Positions 45,254 to 55,481 of a stretch of DNA of 63,778 nucleotides are shown one piece after another. How positions within the stretch are numbered: position 1 is the first letter of the stretch; each line of letters opens with the position of its first letter. The translations under genes were made by a program, and so were the position numbers. Below the pieces are notes generated by a model. That model saw only the letters and a list, made by a program, of their open reading frames with translations. It had not been told where the DNA came from and ran no database searches. This DNA comes from CAYFFV01 sp964342695. Its GTDB lineage: Bacteria > Acidobacteriota > Vicinamibacteria > Vicinamibacterales > UBA8438. Location: positions 1 to 63,778 of the forward strand of contig CAYFFV010000014.1 in the NCBI GenBank assembly GCA_964342695.1, read 5' to 3'.

Positions 45254-45301
45254 ATAAAATGAACTGCCTAAAAAAACAGTCACAGCAAAAAACTCAAAAC
45301 A

Positions 45302-46330
45302 CTATTTTGATCCACTAGCTGCTTGCCTTGCCTCCAACGCACGAGCACCACTCAAAATATTGAACATGCCGTAATTGGCTTCATGACAGGCGTACTCAAA
45401 AATCTGCCAATAGCTGGGATCCGACTTAGCATTCATGATTACCTTCCAGTCACTAGTCCAAGTTGAGGGATCACTCACCGTAAACTCCACATTAACCGTT
45501 TCGTTATCAATCCGAGTAAAGCGTTCCACAAGGTGCAACCCCTCCATGGAACCGCGAAAATTAACACCTCCGAAATTGGTCGTTTCAACAACAAGCGTAT
45601 CACCGTCCCAATAACCTCGTGAGTCTCCAAAATATTGCCTTACTGACGCGTCAAGATGAGGCCGCTCATCGAGAGAAATCATACGATGCTCATGTAAACG
45701 TTCGTAAAGAATGGCGACGTGATCTTCATTTTGAACAATCTGAAATGCATTATTGTAAGCACTTGGAAAATAAGTATTTGGCAGGCCTCTGGTAATACAG
45801 CGATCACGCAAATCAAGATCTTCAGGACCATTGAAAGGCCCTCCCCCAGCACTCCCCCCAGACAAAAGAGTACGGGTGTCTTGCATCCTATTATCCCACC
45901 TCTGCGCACCTTCACTAGTCAACGGAGGAACTCTTCCATTCGGCGGGTATACAATCAAAGATGTTCGCGCCGAGGCATCCTCCCCAGCGTGTTCGTACCA
46001 ATGGGCAGGTCCATCACTTGTGCCTGCCGAACCTATTTCCAAACCAGCTTTTCTACCTGCAATACTTGCAGCAACCTCCTCTGAGGTAAGTTCCAACCGA
46101 TCAGCTAAATCCTCCGCTCGCTCAACAGGCACATGACTCTCATCATCTGTGGTCCATACACCCTCAAGGTTAGGATGACCCCAAGCGGTCCGTGGTACAG
46201 ACCAAGCATCAGTGGAACTCTCAGCGGATGCCCCAGCAGAAGAAGATTGACCTAAAACAGGAACAGCCAAAAACATAGAAAAACATACGATTCCAGAAAT
46301 AAAAAAAGACGCCTGCCTACAACAGCCCAT
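45302..46330 (-). CDS. Secreted RTAWG-type protein of unknown function
   Basis: 342 residues from the ATG at 46330, with a perfect AAGGAGG upstream; the frame extends to 46408 but lacks one there. Signal peptide (FFISGIVCFSMFLAVPVLGQ). RTAWGHPNLEGVWTTDDES and YWDGDTLVVETTNFGG are hallmarks of a large uncharacterised secreted family abundant in Acidobacteria, with a C-terminal beta-barrel-like section (VERFTRIDNETVNVEFTVSD). No catalytic motif is recognised. A strong hairpin follows the gene. Confidence 0.85.
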   Translation of the reverse strand: MGCCRQASFFISGIVCFSMFLAVPVLGQSSSAGASAESSTDAWSVPRTAWGHPNLEGVWTTDDESHVPVERAEDLADRLELTSEEVAASIAGRKAGLEIGSAGTSDGPAHWYEHAGEDASARTSLIVYPPNGRVPPLTSEGAQRWDNRMQDTRTLLSGGSAGGGPFNGPEDLDLRDRCITRGLPNTYFPSAYNNAFQIVQNEDHVAILYERLHEHRMISLDERPHLDASVRQYFGDSRGYWDGDTLVVETTNFGGVNFRGSMEGLHLVERFTRIDNETVNVEFTVSDPSTWTSDWKVIMNAKSDPSYWQIFEYACHEANYGMFNILSGARALEARQAASGSK

Positions 46331-46367
46331 CTGAAACCTCCTTAAATAATGCCTAATATGCACCAGA

Positions 46368-47642
46368 CTACCGCAATTCACCGAAAAAGGCTCGTACTTC
46401 GTTAACATATAATTCCGGTTCTTCTAAAGCGGCAAAGTGCCCCCCTCTAGGCAAGATGGTAAAACGAGTCACATTGTAAATGGCCTCGTTCCACAAACGC
46501 GGAGTAAATCCAACATCCTTCGGATAAGCAGCACAACCCGTAGGCACCTCGATACGCACATGCTGTGAGGGAGGATTAATTGAGTTCCGCCGATTACCCT
46601 CAAAATATAGACGGCCTGAAGAATTTGACGTTTGCGTGAACCAATAGATTGAAATATTTGTCAATAATTCATCTTTTGAGAATTTACTTTCTAGATCTCC
46701 AGAGGTATCACTCCAGGCTCTATATTTTTCCACGATCCAAGCTGCTTGACCTAACGGTGAATCATTCAACGCATACGCTAAAGTCTGAGGTTTACTTCCC
46801 TGAATCGCCCGGTATCCTTGTTCTTCATCAGAAAAAAAAGCTTGGCGATCACGCATACGCTCAAGTTCGAAAACGGGAACACCTTCCGTGGGATCAGCGA
46901 CACCAACCGGGGGGCCCCCTCGACAGGTCTCAGTATGCATGCCTACCACTTGAACGCTATTGTTTCTTGCTATGTGGGCTACGATTGGGGCACCCCAATC
47001 ACCAGCTTGAACGCCGTACTTGTCATAACCCAACCGACTCATTAACTCAATAAAAATATCTCCCATTTCCGCTGCTGCGTACCCTGGTTTTTTGGGTTGA
47101 TCAGAAAATCCATAGCCTGGAATAGACGGGACGACAAGATGAAATGCATCGCCAGGAACACCACCGTAATTTTCAGGATTAACCAACGGGTTAATCACCT
47201 TATGGAACTGCATAAATGAACTAGGCCAGCCATGCACAATCAATACTGGCAACGCCTCACTATGCACAGATCGTTGATGGATAAAATGAATGTCCAATCC
47301 ATCGATGTTCGTCTTAAATTGGTTAAATCGATTGAGTTGACGTTCTTGTTCACGCCAATCAAACTCGTCGCGCCAGTAAGCAACCAGTTCTTCCATGTAT
47401 GCACGCGGCGTTCCATAGGCCCACCCAACTCCATTCAATTCATCTGGATAGCGTGCACGCTCTAATCGTTTTTGCAAATCAACTAAGTCAGCCTCTGGTA
47501 CCTCAATACTAAAAGGCCAAATTGTTGCAGACTGCTGCTGAAGAAATTGATCATCAGAGACCACCTCAACAGGCCCACCTCCCTCACAACTGATGCTACA
47601 AACACAGGCGACGCACAATAATCGTGTGGCCTTTTTAACCAT
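46368..47642 (-). CDS. Epoxide hydrolase-family lipoprotein
   Basis: 424 residues from the ATG at 47642 (GAGGG 8 bases upstream). A GTG at 47657 overlapping the previous stop (GTGA) is the alternative. Lipobox-like SISC (Cys19). N-terminal EHN domain (FSIEVPEADLVDLQKRLERARYPDEL) then alpha/beta hydrolase: HGWP oxyanion region (137-140), nucleophile Asp215 (AGDWGAPI), and a C-terminal RGGHFAALEEPE with the catalytic His. It resembles juvenile-hormone/microsomal-type epoxide hydrolases. An exported lipoprotein version is uncommon. It is third in an operon with the TPR and CRTAC1 genes. Confidence 0.92.
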   Translation of the reverse strand: MVKKATRLLCVACVCSISCEGGGPVEVVSDDQFLQQQSATIWPFSIEVPEADLVDLQKRLERARYPDELNGVGWAYGTPRAYMEELVAYWRDEFDWREQERQLNRFNQFKTNIDGLDIHFIHQRSVHSEALPVLIVHGWPSSFMQFHKVINPLVNPENYGGVPGDAFHLVVPSIPGYGFSDQPKKPGYAAAEMGDIFIELMSRLGYDKYGVQAGDWGAPIVAHIARNNSVQVVGMHTETCRGGPPVGVADPTEGVPVFELERMRDRQAFFSDEEQGYRAIQGSKPQTLAYALNDSPLGQAAWIVEKYRAWSDTSGDLESKFSKDELLTNISIYWFTQTSNSSGRLYFEGNRRNSINPPSQHVRIEVPTGCAAYPKDVGFTPRLWNEAIYNVTRFTILPRGGHFAALEEPELYVNEVRAFFGELR

Positions 47643-47653
47643 GTCTGGCACCC

Positions 47654-49906
47654 TCACTGAACACTACCAAACCTTCCGACCTTCAGAGTTATCCGCTCAT
47701 ATGACGATTGGTCTTCCTTAATTCGAATTACTTGGTTACCAAGAACATCACTAAACGTTTGGGTCAATCCAGTCGTAGGCCAAAAAATCTCAAGCTTTTC
47801 AATTTTTTTTGCTTGGCCTAAACCTATCGTTTGTCGAAGCGGATTGGCACCGAAACTACCCCCACTATTAACATGCCGGTAAATTGAGCGTCGAATACCG
47901 TCTTCAAGTAAGTCAATCTTGATACGCGCTCCTATTGCAGATCGATTCGATTGCACACCAATTAATTTGATGGAAATCCAATGATTCAAAAATCCAGGAT
48001 TTTCGTATAGCACATTACCAAACCGATCCCCGGGATAGGCCCCTCCCATTTGCTCAAACACATCTTGATCCCCATCTTGGTCGAGATCGGCAAATGCCAC
48101 GCCATGACCTTTCTGAAGATGACCGAACCCTCCTGAATAGGTCGCATCGACGAATCGAGAGCCTTTCACATTAATGTTCATAACGTTCGGCATCAAACTA
48201 TGGTACGGTGGATATCCGGTTCCTACATAAAAGTCTAGATACCCATCGTTATTCAAATCACCAAAATTTCCACCCATTGCAGCATTTGGTTGTCCTAGAT
48301 TGTACGAACTGGAAACATCTTGAAAACGGCCGGCGCCTATGCCCCGATAAAGACGCGCTAGTTCTACCCCCACCGGTAGATTCATTGCGCTCGCTGCCAT
48401 GTGTTCAACATCAGCTGCGTAGGCCGACACATAAAGATCCAGAACACCGTCATTATCCACATCCCAAAACCATGCGGGAAAACTTGACAATGGTCTTTCC
48501 ACGCCACGCTGTCTAGCAACATTTGTAAAACTTCCATTGCCATTGTTGCGATATAAACGATTACGGCCATCACCATTGGACACATAGAGATCCAAGAATC
48601 GGTCGGCATCAAAATCTCCCCACACCACCGCTTTTGTGTATCCATGATTCATGACTCCAGCTAGAGCCGCAACATCCGTAAACGTATGATCGTTATTATT
48701 CCTAAACAACTGATTCGGTGCGCTTAGCCGGGAGGATGATTCGTTGCCAATATATAGATCTAGATCTCCGTCATTATCGTAGTCACCCCACGATGCCGTT
48801 TGGGTTGGATAATGCACATCGCCCAAACCAACTGCGAACGTTACATCCGTAAATGTTCCGTTGCCATTGTTTCTTAATAGTGAATTAGGATGCCGCCCAT
48901 GTTCATGTAACCAAGCTCCACGCATCACAAAAAGATCTACATCACCATCGTTATCATAATCAGCTTGGACGATATTCAAACCACCAACTAATCCAAAAAG
49001 CCCAGCCTGTTCTGTCTGATCAGTAAAAGTTCCATCTCTCTTATTCAAAAAAAATCGCAGCTGTCCTTTAACATCCCAAGTTGACACAATCAGGTCCAAA
49101 TAGTCGTCTCCGTTAAAATCATCAACAATAACTCCGCCACTCATGTCAAAAGTACTCAGACCAAGACTGGGTGCAACATTTAAAAACCTAGGAATTTCAA
49201 TATCTGACTCAAAGGCTTTTTCTGGAATTAAATAGGCCCTCGGCACACTGTCTGGGTATTCACCAATTGTCATAGTAGCGATATTAAGCAACCAACGTGC
49301 CGCAAGATGAAGGGACGGCAACTGTTCCTCTAAATTCTCAGCGGTGGGTTGTGGAGTCTCGTCAAGAACACGAGTGAAAACGTCTATAGCGTTGCGAGAT
49401 GGTTCTTGGGCACTGTGTATGCCCCCCTCGCGAAGAGGCAAGATACAACTCTCGGCATTCGGGTGCCTCGTGCAATTCTGTGTCTCGCCCAATCTCATGT
49501 AGGCAACACCCAAGCGATAATAAGTGTAACTACGCCAAAAACTATCAGCAGAAGTCGATGGCACCAAAGTTAAAGATTTAGAAAATAGACTGATCGCATC
49601 ATCTTCATTACCCATACGAAGTTCTTGTTCCGCAGCTTCCATCGTCAAACGCCAGCGTCTTTCACCCATTACAGATGGCGGCAAAGCAGCCAAATTTTTC
49701 CTCGCCTGCCTAAGTGCACCTTCTCCGACATAACTATTTACCTCAGAGGCCTCAATTGCTATTTGATTAAGTAACCGTAGCATTTCTTGATGCCCCTCTT
49801 CTATCGAAGAAACCGGCAAATGACGAGAACGCGAAGATTGTTCTGCTGTAATTACAAGCGTGGTCGCACACACCGTGCATAAAGTAATCAGGCTACGTAG
49901 TCTCAT
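47654..49906 (-). CDS. CRTAC1-like FG-GAP/VCBS protein with ASPIC/UnbV C-terminus
   Basis: 750 residues, signal peptide (LITLCTVCATTLVITAEQ). Residues about 30-220 are TPR-like helices. Then come repeated calcium-binding FG-GAP/VCBS blades with D-x-D-x-D-G-x-x-D loops (DFNGDDYLDLIVS, DYDNDGDVDLFV, DYDNDGDLDLYIG, DVDNDGVLDLYV, DLNNDGYLDFYVG, DLDQDGDQDVFE). The ending GARIKIDLLEDGIRRSIYRHVNSGGSFGANPL is the ASPIC/UnbV domain. Its ATG overlaps the stop of the TPR gene (ATGA). Propellers of this kind are often surface-exposed; role unknown. Confidence 0.93.
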   Translation of the reverse strand: MRLRSLITLCTVCATTLVITAEQSSRSRHLPVSSIEEGHQEMLRLLNQIAIEASEVNSYVGEGALRQARKNLAALPPSVMGERRWRLTMEAAEQELRMGNEDDAISLFSKSLTLVPSTSADSFWRSYTYYRLGVAYMRLGETQNCTRHPNAESCILPLREGGIHSAQEPSRNAIDVFTRVLDETPQPTAENLEEQLPSLHLAARWLLNIATMTIGEYPDSVPRAYLIPEKAFESDIEIPRFLNVAPSLGLSTFDMSGGVIVDDFNGDDYLDLIVSTWDVKGQLRFFLNKRDGTFTDQTEQAGLFGLVGGLNIVQADYDNDGDVDLFVMRGAWLHEHGRHPNSLLRNNGNGTFTDVTFAVGLGDVHYPTQTASWGDYDNDGDLDLYIGNESSSRLSAPNQLFRNNNDHTFTDVAALAGVMNHGYTKAVVWGDFDADRFLDLYVSNGDGRNRLYRNNGNGSFTNVARQRGVERPLSSFPAWFWDVDNDGVLDLYVSAYAADVEHMAASAMNLPVGVELARLYRGIGAGRFQDVSSSYNLGQPNAAMGGNFGDLNNDGYLDFYVGTGYPPYHSLMPNVMNINVKGSRFVDATYSGGFGHLQKGHGVAFADLDQDGDQDVFEQMGGAYPGDRFGNVLYENPGFLNHWISIKLIGVQSNRSAIGARIKIDLLEDGIRRSIYRHVNSGGSFGANPLRQTIGLGQAKKIEKLEIFWPTTGLTQTFSDVLGNQVIRIKEDQSSYERITLKVGRFGSVQ

Positions 49907-51591
49907 GGCAATTCGCCTGCTCTCCAGGGAGTACGAGAGGGCATATTCGCTTCATAAAGTTTAAGGTTCCCAGACATCGCTTCAACAAGATCTACTACTC
50001 CAGCCTGTGCTGCTAATGTTATCGCCTGCTGTTGAAGCACAATGGCATCATCAAAATTTCCAGACTCCGCTAACGCCATCGCCATCGTCTCACCAAAATC
50101 AATTAACCTTACGTCGTCAGGAAGCGCCTCCATAATTTCAACTGCACGTTGACCATCTCGAACTTCTGCTTGAGGCGCCGCTGCCAATAAACGAGAAAGA
50201 GCCAAGGTAAAGGTCCACGCCTCAGGAAAGTCCAACGAACCTTGCTCTAGGTAGCTTAAGGCCTCTGCATAACGTTCAAGACTAACGAGGACCATGGCGT
50301 GGCCAAAATACGCTTCGTTCTCATTAGGATCTATCTTTTTAACCTGTTCAAAATGCGCTATCGCATCGTCCTGTCTTCCGGCCATCCTGAGCAATCTTCC
50401 CAATCTAAGCCGTGCATCGATGTAATTTGAATCATAGCGAACAGCTGAAGTGTACCTTGCAAGGGCTTGTTGAAACTGACCCATCCCTTCCTTGAGCACC
50501 CCTAGGTTGTAGTGCGCCTCGGCATTCTCCGGTGCAAGTTCCAGTGCTGCGTTAAACGTTGCCTGACTTGAAGCCACATCCCCTACCAATGCCTCAGCCC
50601 TTCCTAAAGCAAGACGAAGAGATAAATTATCAGCTTCAAGAACAAGACCTCTGCGAAAAAACGAGGCCGCCGCCGCCGGATCACTTCGATTTAACGCGCG
50701 TAATCCACGCTGCCGGTACGCGGAAACGCTCTCTAACAACCGATCCACAGATTCCATTAAGGGGTCATTAACTAGTAGTACTTCGGATTCGATTAGCGTT
50801 GGAGCAGTCCGCACAGCAAAGGCCTGTTGGGTTAAGGCATCAGCTCTATCTCGTTCGCCAAGACTAAAATAAACTTGTGCGAGCGCATCATATAGTCTGG
50901 ACACCTCAGGATTCAGCATCAACGCCGTTTCAAAATATTCCGCAGCTCGAAAAAAATCAGCCCTCGCCACAGCAATTCGCCCTAGAGAAAACCAAGCAGC
51001 AACAGAATCCTGATCGACTGCTACCGCATGTTCTAATAACAACCTTGCTTCATTTGAGCGCTCTTGGGCGAGATACATTTCTCCTAACCACACGAGTGTT
51101 GGTAAATCATTTGGTTCCTCTTTTCGAGCACTCTCAAAAAATTCACCAGCAGTAATAAATTCCCCTTGGTATCGATAGAGATGCCCCAGATAGTATGACC
51201 ATCGGCGTTCAGTCGGCATTAAATTGTGGGCGTTTAAATAACTGCTTATAGCCGCGTCAATGAGACCCGCAGCCATATACCACTTTCCCATTTCACCGTA
51301 CGCCCGACCTCTTAAACTGTCTGAAGCATTTGAATCACTGACCGTATTTGTAAGTTCAGTATATTGTTCACGTAATTGGGCAAGCACCTCTTCGGTATCG
51401 CCGACCTGGAGATCGGCAGGATCAGGCACTTCCAGTAACTCAAAAGTTACAGACATATCTGCCGAATCATTTTCAGAACCGACACTGACAGTATCTTGGT
51501 TTTGGTCGCCGCACCCCAACGCCGTTACTAATATTGCGCCGAACAATGCATGCCGCAACCACCTGTTACAAAGTATTTGCACGTTTCCCAC
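49903..51591 (-). CDS. TPR-repeat lipoprotein
   Basis: 562 residues. Lipoprotein signal (FGAILVTALGC, lipobox LVTALGC). About ten tetratricopeptide repeats follow (AYGEMGKWYMAAGLIDAAISSYLNA, AAWFSLGRIAVARADFFRAAEYFETAL, NAEAHYNLGVLKEGMGQFQQALARYTSAV). It acts as a scaffold on the periplasmic side of a membrane. It is first in a three-gene operon with overlapping stop/start codons, so its partners are probably the CRTAC1-like and epoxide hydrolase products. Confidence 0.92.
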   Translation of the reverse strand: MGNVQILCNRWLRHALFGAILVTALGCGDQNQDTVSVGSENDSADMSVTFELLEVPDPADLQVGDTEEVLAQLREQYTELTNTVSDSNASDSLRGRAYGEMGKWYMAAGLIDAAISSYLNAHNLMPTERRWSYYLGHLYRYQGEFITAGEFFESARKEEPNDLPTLVWLGEMYLAQERSNEARLLLEHAVAVDQDSVAAWFSLGRIAVARADFFRAAEYFETALMLNPEVSRLYDALAQVYFSLGERDRADALTQQAFAVRTAPTLIESEVLLVNDPLMESVDRLLESVSAYRQRGLRALNRSDPAAAASFFRRGLVLEADNLSLRLALGRAEALVGDVASSQATFNAALELAPENAEAHYNLGVLKEGMGQFQQALARYTSAVRYDSNYIDARLRLGRLLRMAGRQDDAIAHFEQVKKIDPNENEAYFGHAMVLVSLERYAEALSYLEQGSLDFPEAWTFTLALSRLLAAAPQAEVRDGQRAVEIMEALPDDVRLIDFGETMAMALAESGNFDDAIVLQQQAITLAAQAGVVDLVEAMSGNLKLYEANMPSRTPWRAGELP

Positions 51592-51820
51592 CTTAATATG
51601 GTTCGAAGTCTATCGCCTTCAATAAATAGCCGCAATTCCCGCGATCTAACGTTTCCATTTTATCTCTGTAACAAAATGTGCTTTCTGGATATATTTGTAC
51701 ATATAATCCTGCTAAATCCTTATTATTCATAAGTTAAACTTTTACGGCGAGTGCATTTCATTCAACACTTTTCCATGCCTAAAATGTGCCTGAAGACTCG
51801 TGAGTCAAGGGAGTAAGAGC

Positions 51821-53920
51821 ATGCCAATACGAAGCAACAATCTGACACAACGAAAAAACATCATTTATGTCTTGCTGGTTATTCTCTTTACAACAGCATG
51901 CTCCGAATCGACGGAAAACACTGTATCCCTGGACGATTCTGACAGTTCGAGAATCGTAGCTCTTGAAATTACTCACATTGAATCACCCGCCTTTGGAGGC
52001 CATGAATTCGGAACGTCCGGGCAATATGAAATCCTAAGTGGGCACGTAACAGGTGAACTTAACCCTGCCCATACTTTAAATACGGACATCACCAATCTCA
52101 ATCGCGCTCCTCGAAACATAAACGGAATGGTTGAATATTCTAGTGATATCTATATTTTAAAACCTGTCGATCTATCACGTGGAAATGGGGTGCTATTTTA
52201 TGATGTCCCCAACCGGGGGAACAAATTAGGTTTACGTCTCTTTCAAGGAGGAGCGACCAATAATCCTAAGATAGTCGCCGATATGGGAAATGCCTTCCTT
52301 TTAAATCAAGGATATACAATTGTCTGGAGCGGATGGCAGGGTAACCTGAAAGAAGGAGACAACCGACTGACCGCCTTGTTTCCAACCGCCACAAATTCTG
52401 ACGGCAGTTCAATCACAGAATGGATTACCACACAATTTACCTTTACAACGGAAGCTTTTTCCGTCAGTTTCGAAGGACAAAACTCAACACCCTACCGAGC
52501 CGTTAAGTCTAGTATGGTCGACGCCACACTTTACCGCCGGTCTGGAATACATGCTCCACCAGAACTTATCCCCCGAAGCGAATGGTCTTTCGCTAAGTGC
52601 AATAAATCCGGCGAACTGGAATTCAGTGATAGTGACATTTGTCTGCCTAGAGGCTTTTCTCCAGACTTTGCATACGACCTTGTTTATGAAGCCAAGGATC
52701 CTATCGTGATGGGTATTGGTTTCGCTGCAGTGCGTGATTTAGTGTCATTCCTAAAATATGACCAATCCGCGCTGAACCCACTGACCTCGACGGCTGACAC
52801 TGAAGATCCCTGGCCTATAAAATCGTCTCTCGTTTTCGGGACCTCACAGAGCGGACGCTTTGTGAGAGATTTTATATATCAAGGATTTAATGAAGATGGT
52901 CAGAACCGTCCTGTCTTCGATGGAGCCATCCCTCAGGTTGCGGGTTCGCGGCGCACCTTTACAAATGACGTATTTTCGATGCCGGGACGGTTTTCGATGT
53001 ATGTGAGAAACCATTTCGCTCCAGGAGATCAATTCCCCTTTGCTTACACTACGACTACAGATCCCTTTAGTGGTCGCGTTGATGGCTTGCTCCAACAGTG
53101 TAAAACAACTAATACATGTCCTAAAATCATGCACTGGGATTCAGGAAGTGAAGCTTGGGCTGGAAGATCTTCACTCGTCGTTACAGATCCACTTGGAACC
53201 ATCGATCTTAAGATTCCAGACAATGTCAGAATCTATCAATTTGCAAGCACGCAACATTTAGACAGCGCAATCTATGGCCCTGACACAGGCCCTTATTGCA
53301 AGTACGAAGAAAACAATTCAAATTCATTTCTTGAATTACAAAGGGCTTTGCTCGTCGCATTAGAGAAATGGGTCACTGAAGACAAAACACCACCACCGAG
53401 CCAATACCCGAAACTCGCTGATAAGACTTTGGTTTCGCCGCGACCACAAGCACAACAGGGTTTTCCTGATATTCCAACTGTGGAGTACGCTGCTAAAGTT
53501 AATGACCTAGCTGTCAATAATTACGACGAGTTACCTTGGCAACATACTGCGGACAGATATCCGGCACTGGTGCCAAAAGTGGATTCTGATGGCAACGACA
53601 TCGCAGGACTACGATCGGTTACAACAGAAGTTCCGCTTGGCACATACACTGGTTGGAATATCCGAGAAGAAGGCTTTATGGAAGGAGAAGGTTGCTACCT
53701 GACGGGAATGTTCATCCCGTTTGCAAAAACAATTGCTGACCGTGGCTCGGATCCAAGATCTTCACTTGAAGAACGTTATGGAACACATACCAACTATGTG
53801 CAAGAAATCACTGAAGCCGCAACACGCTTGCAGGAGCAAGGTTACCTTCTAAAGGAAGACGCTGAACAATTTATTCATCGCGCAAAAACTCAAGACATTG
53901 GTTTGCCTGCTGGAAATTAA
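51821..53920 (+). CDS. Exported alpha/beta hydrolase domain protein (Abhydrolase_10-like)
   Basis: 699 residues from the ATG at 51821, with AAGGGAG 7 bases upstream; an upstream GTG at 51800 is rejected. Signal sequence ends FTTAC, a plausible lipobox. N-terminal about 300 residues are beta-rich (SPAFGGHEFGTSGQYEILSGHVTGEL). The hydrolase domain has GIGFAAVRDLVSFLKY and nucleophile Ser342 in GTSQSGR, then GAIPQVAGSRR. This matches the large exported alpha/beta-hydrolase-domain family common in soil and marine bacteria. Substrate unknown; probably an ester. A TATAAT is present at 51702-51707, far upstream. Confidence 0.85.
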   Translation: MPIRSNNLTQRKNIIYVLLVILFTTACSESTENTVSLDDSDSSRIVALEITHIESPAFGGHEFGTSGQYEILSGHVTGELNPAHTLNTDITNLNRAPRNINGMVEYSSDIYILKPVDLSRGNGVLFYDVPNRGNKLGLRLFQGGATNNPKIVADMGNAFLLNQGYTIVWSGWQGNLKEGDNRLTALFPTATNSDGSSITEWITTQFTFTTEAFSVSFEGQNSTPYRAVKSSMVDATLYRRSGIHAPPELIPRSEWSFAKCNKSGELEFSDSDICLPRGFSPDFAYDLVYEAKDPIVMGIGFAAVRDLVSFLKYDQSALNPLTSTADTEDPWPIKSSLVFGTSQSGRFVRDFIYQGFNEDGQNRPVFDGAIPQVAGSRRTFTNDVFSMPGRFSMYVRNHFAPGDQFPFAYTTTTDPFSGRVDGLLQQCKTTNTCPKIMHWDSGSEAWAGRSSLVVTDPLGTIDLKIPDNVRIYQFASTQHLDSAIYGPDTGPYCKYEENNSNSFLELQRALLVALEKWVTEDKTPPPSQYPKLADKTLVSPRPQAQQGFPDIPTVEYAAKVNDLAVNNYDELPWQHTADRYPALVPKVDSDGNDIAGLRSVTTEVPLGTYTGWNIREEGFMEGEGCYLTGMFIPFAKTIADRGSDPRSSLEERYGTHTNYVQEITEAATRLQEQGYLLKEDAEQFIHRAKTQDIGLPAGN

Positions 53921-53994
53921 AACAAAAAAATTTCTTAAGACATGATCATGCAAAAGCAAAATCTTATTAAAAAATCAATCGGTGAAAAATTCGC

Positions 53995-55326
53995 CTACTG
54001 CTGATTTGTCGAAGCTTTCTCGCGCTCAGCTTTTCGCTCGGCTAGTTCTTGCTCATATTCTTCGTCAGATAAATCGTACCAACCGATCCAAGAAAAACCC
54101 ATTTCATCAATGGTCCTACCACCATCCCCTACCCAGTTTGATGGATCAGGATTGCCTCGATTGGCTTCCGTATTGTCATGCCAACTAATAATATGCAAGA
54201 TCGTCCCGGCAGGTACAATCGGAGCCACATCATCTGCATAGTTGTAAACAAGATGCCAGTTGTAATCAAAATTTGCACAACTGACAGTTTCCGTGTGCGC
54301 TGACCAACCTGGCCACGGATAGATAAGCTCTAGGCATTGATAAGTACCCAGCATATGCATGTGCGGTTGAAAAGCAGTAATCCTAGCATTCTTGGCCAAG
54401 ACAGTATACCCATCCGTTCTAACGACTTTTCCCGGTGGGATATCTAATAATCTATTGTTTAAGCCCAATTGCTTTGACCACCGAATGTGATCAGGAACAT
54501 ACCCTTCTGGATGAAAAACAATACCTAGCTCTACCAAGGCTTCAACATCTTCACCCACCGAATGAAGATGGTAGTCAAGACGCATTTTTCGCCCCGCCTC
54601 AAGAAGAAGTCCAGAATTGTCAGGATACACTTCACCATTTTTTCCAGAAGCATACTCAATTAAAAACTGGGCAGGCGGGACCTCAGCATCTCCTACCGCC
54701 CTCATTCTTTCCTCATCCGGATGAACTGCAAATGACAACGCATGATGCACTACGCGCCGAGACGGATCGTTGGCGGGCCGGGTCTGAATTGCTCTGATGT
54801 ATCGATTTTGTTCCAAATCTAAATCTGTATACAACGCACCAAACAAATCAGGTCCTTCTGCGGGAACTAGATAAGTCGGATACTTGATTACCAAATCCGG
54901 TGTACCAATTTGCCATTCAGAAGCATCAGGAAACTCAACCGGAGCCGGTAGATCTTGTGAATCACCACGGGGAGCACCATTCTCAACCCACCTAGACACC
55001 AGATCAATTTCCGTGTCACTTAGTGAAGGATCGTCCTTAAATTCTTGGATTCCAATAGTTTTATCAATATGCCACGGTGGCATTTCTCGAGCAATAATTC
55101 GCCTCTTTATTGCCCTCGCCCAAGGACGTACTTCCTGATACGTCACCAAAGACATCGGTGCCATCTCGCCTTCACGGTGACAAACTTGGCAGGAACGTTG
55201 AAAAATAGGCACAATATCCCTTGTGAAAGTTGGAGAAGATTCAACTCTTTCGACCTGAGCTTGTGCAAAACCAGGAAACACTAGCACACTGCTCAATAAC
55301 GACATCATAACTATCTTTTCTGTCAT
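53995..55326 (-). CDS. Cytochrome c-copper monooxygenase-like protein B
   Basis: 443 residues from the ATG at 55326, with AAGGAG 8 bases upstream; the frame extends 9 codons further without one. Signal peptide (MMSLLSSVLVFPGFAQAQ). Heme C46-QV-C49-H50 and EMAPMSLVTYQEVRPWARAI, then dicopper candidates HH194-195, H253/H255 (DYHLHSVGED), H322/H324 (QPHMH) and M409 (TIDEM), with WHDNTEANRGNPDP. A charged C-terminal tail (ELAERKAEREKAS) is peculiar to B. Unlike A and C it has no adjacent partner gene. Confidence 0.85.
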   Translation of the reverse strand: MTEKIVMMSLLSSVLVFPGFAQAQVERVESSPTFTRDIVPIFQRSCQVCHREGEMAPMSLVTYQEVRPWARAIKRRIIAREMPPWHIDKTIGIQEFKDDPSLSDTEIDLVSRWVENGAPRGDSQDLPAPVEFPDASEWQIGTPDLVIKYPTYLVPAEGPDLFGALYTDLDLEQNRYIRAIQTRPANDPSRRVVHHALSFAVHPDEERMRAVGDAEVPPAQFLIEYASGKNGEVYPDNSGLLLEAGRKMRLDYHLHSVGEDVEALVELGIVFHPEGYVPDHIRWSKQLGLNNRLLDIPPGKVVRTDGYTVLAKNARITAFQPHMHMLGTYQCLELIYPWPGWSAHTETVSCANFDYNWHLVYNYADDVAPIVPAGTILHIISWHDNTEANRGNPDPSNWVGDGGRTIDEMGFSWIGWYDLSDEEYEQELAERKAEREKASTNQQ

Positions 55327-55481
55327 CACGATTCTCCTTCTGACACTTCTCATCCAACTCTGTCAGAATTTGTCTAACTGGTCAATCATGATAAAAACAT
55401 GACTTCAAATAGATTTCCTTTTCGACTCAGGAGCTATCGCGTGTAGCCTTAGTAGTAAGGAATGCAGGAAGGACAAAAAAA

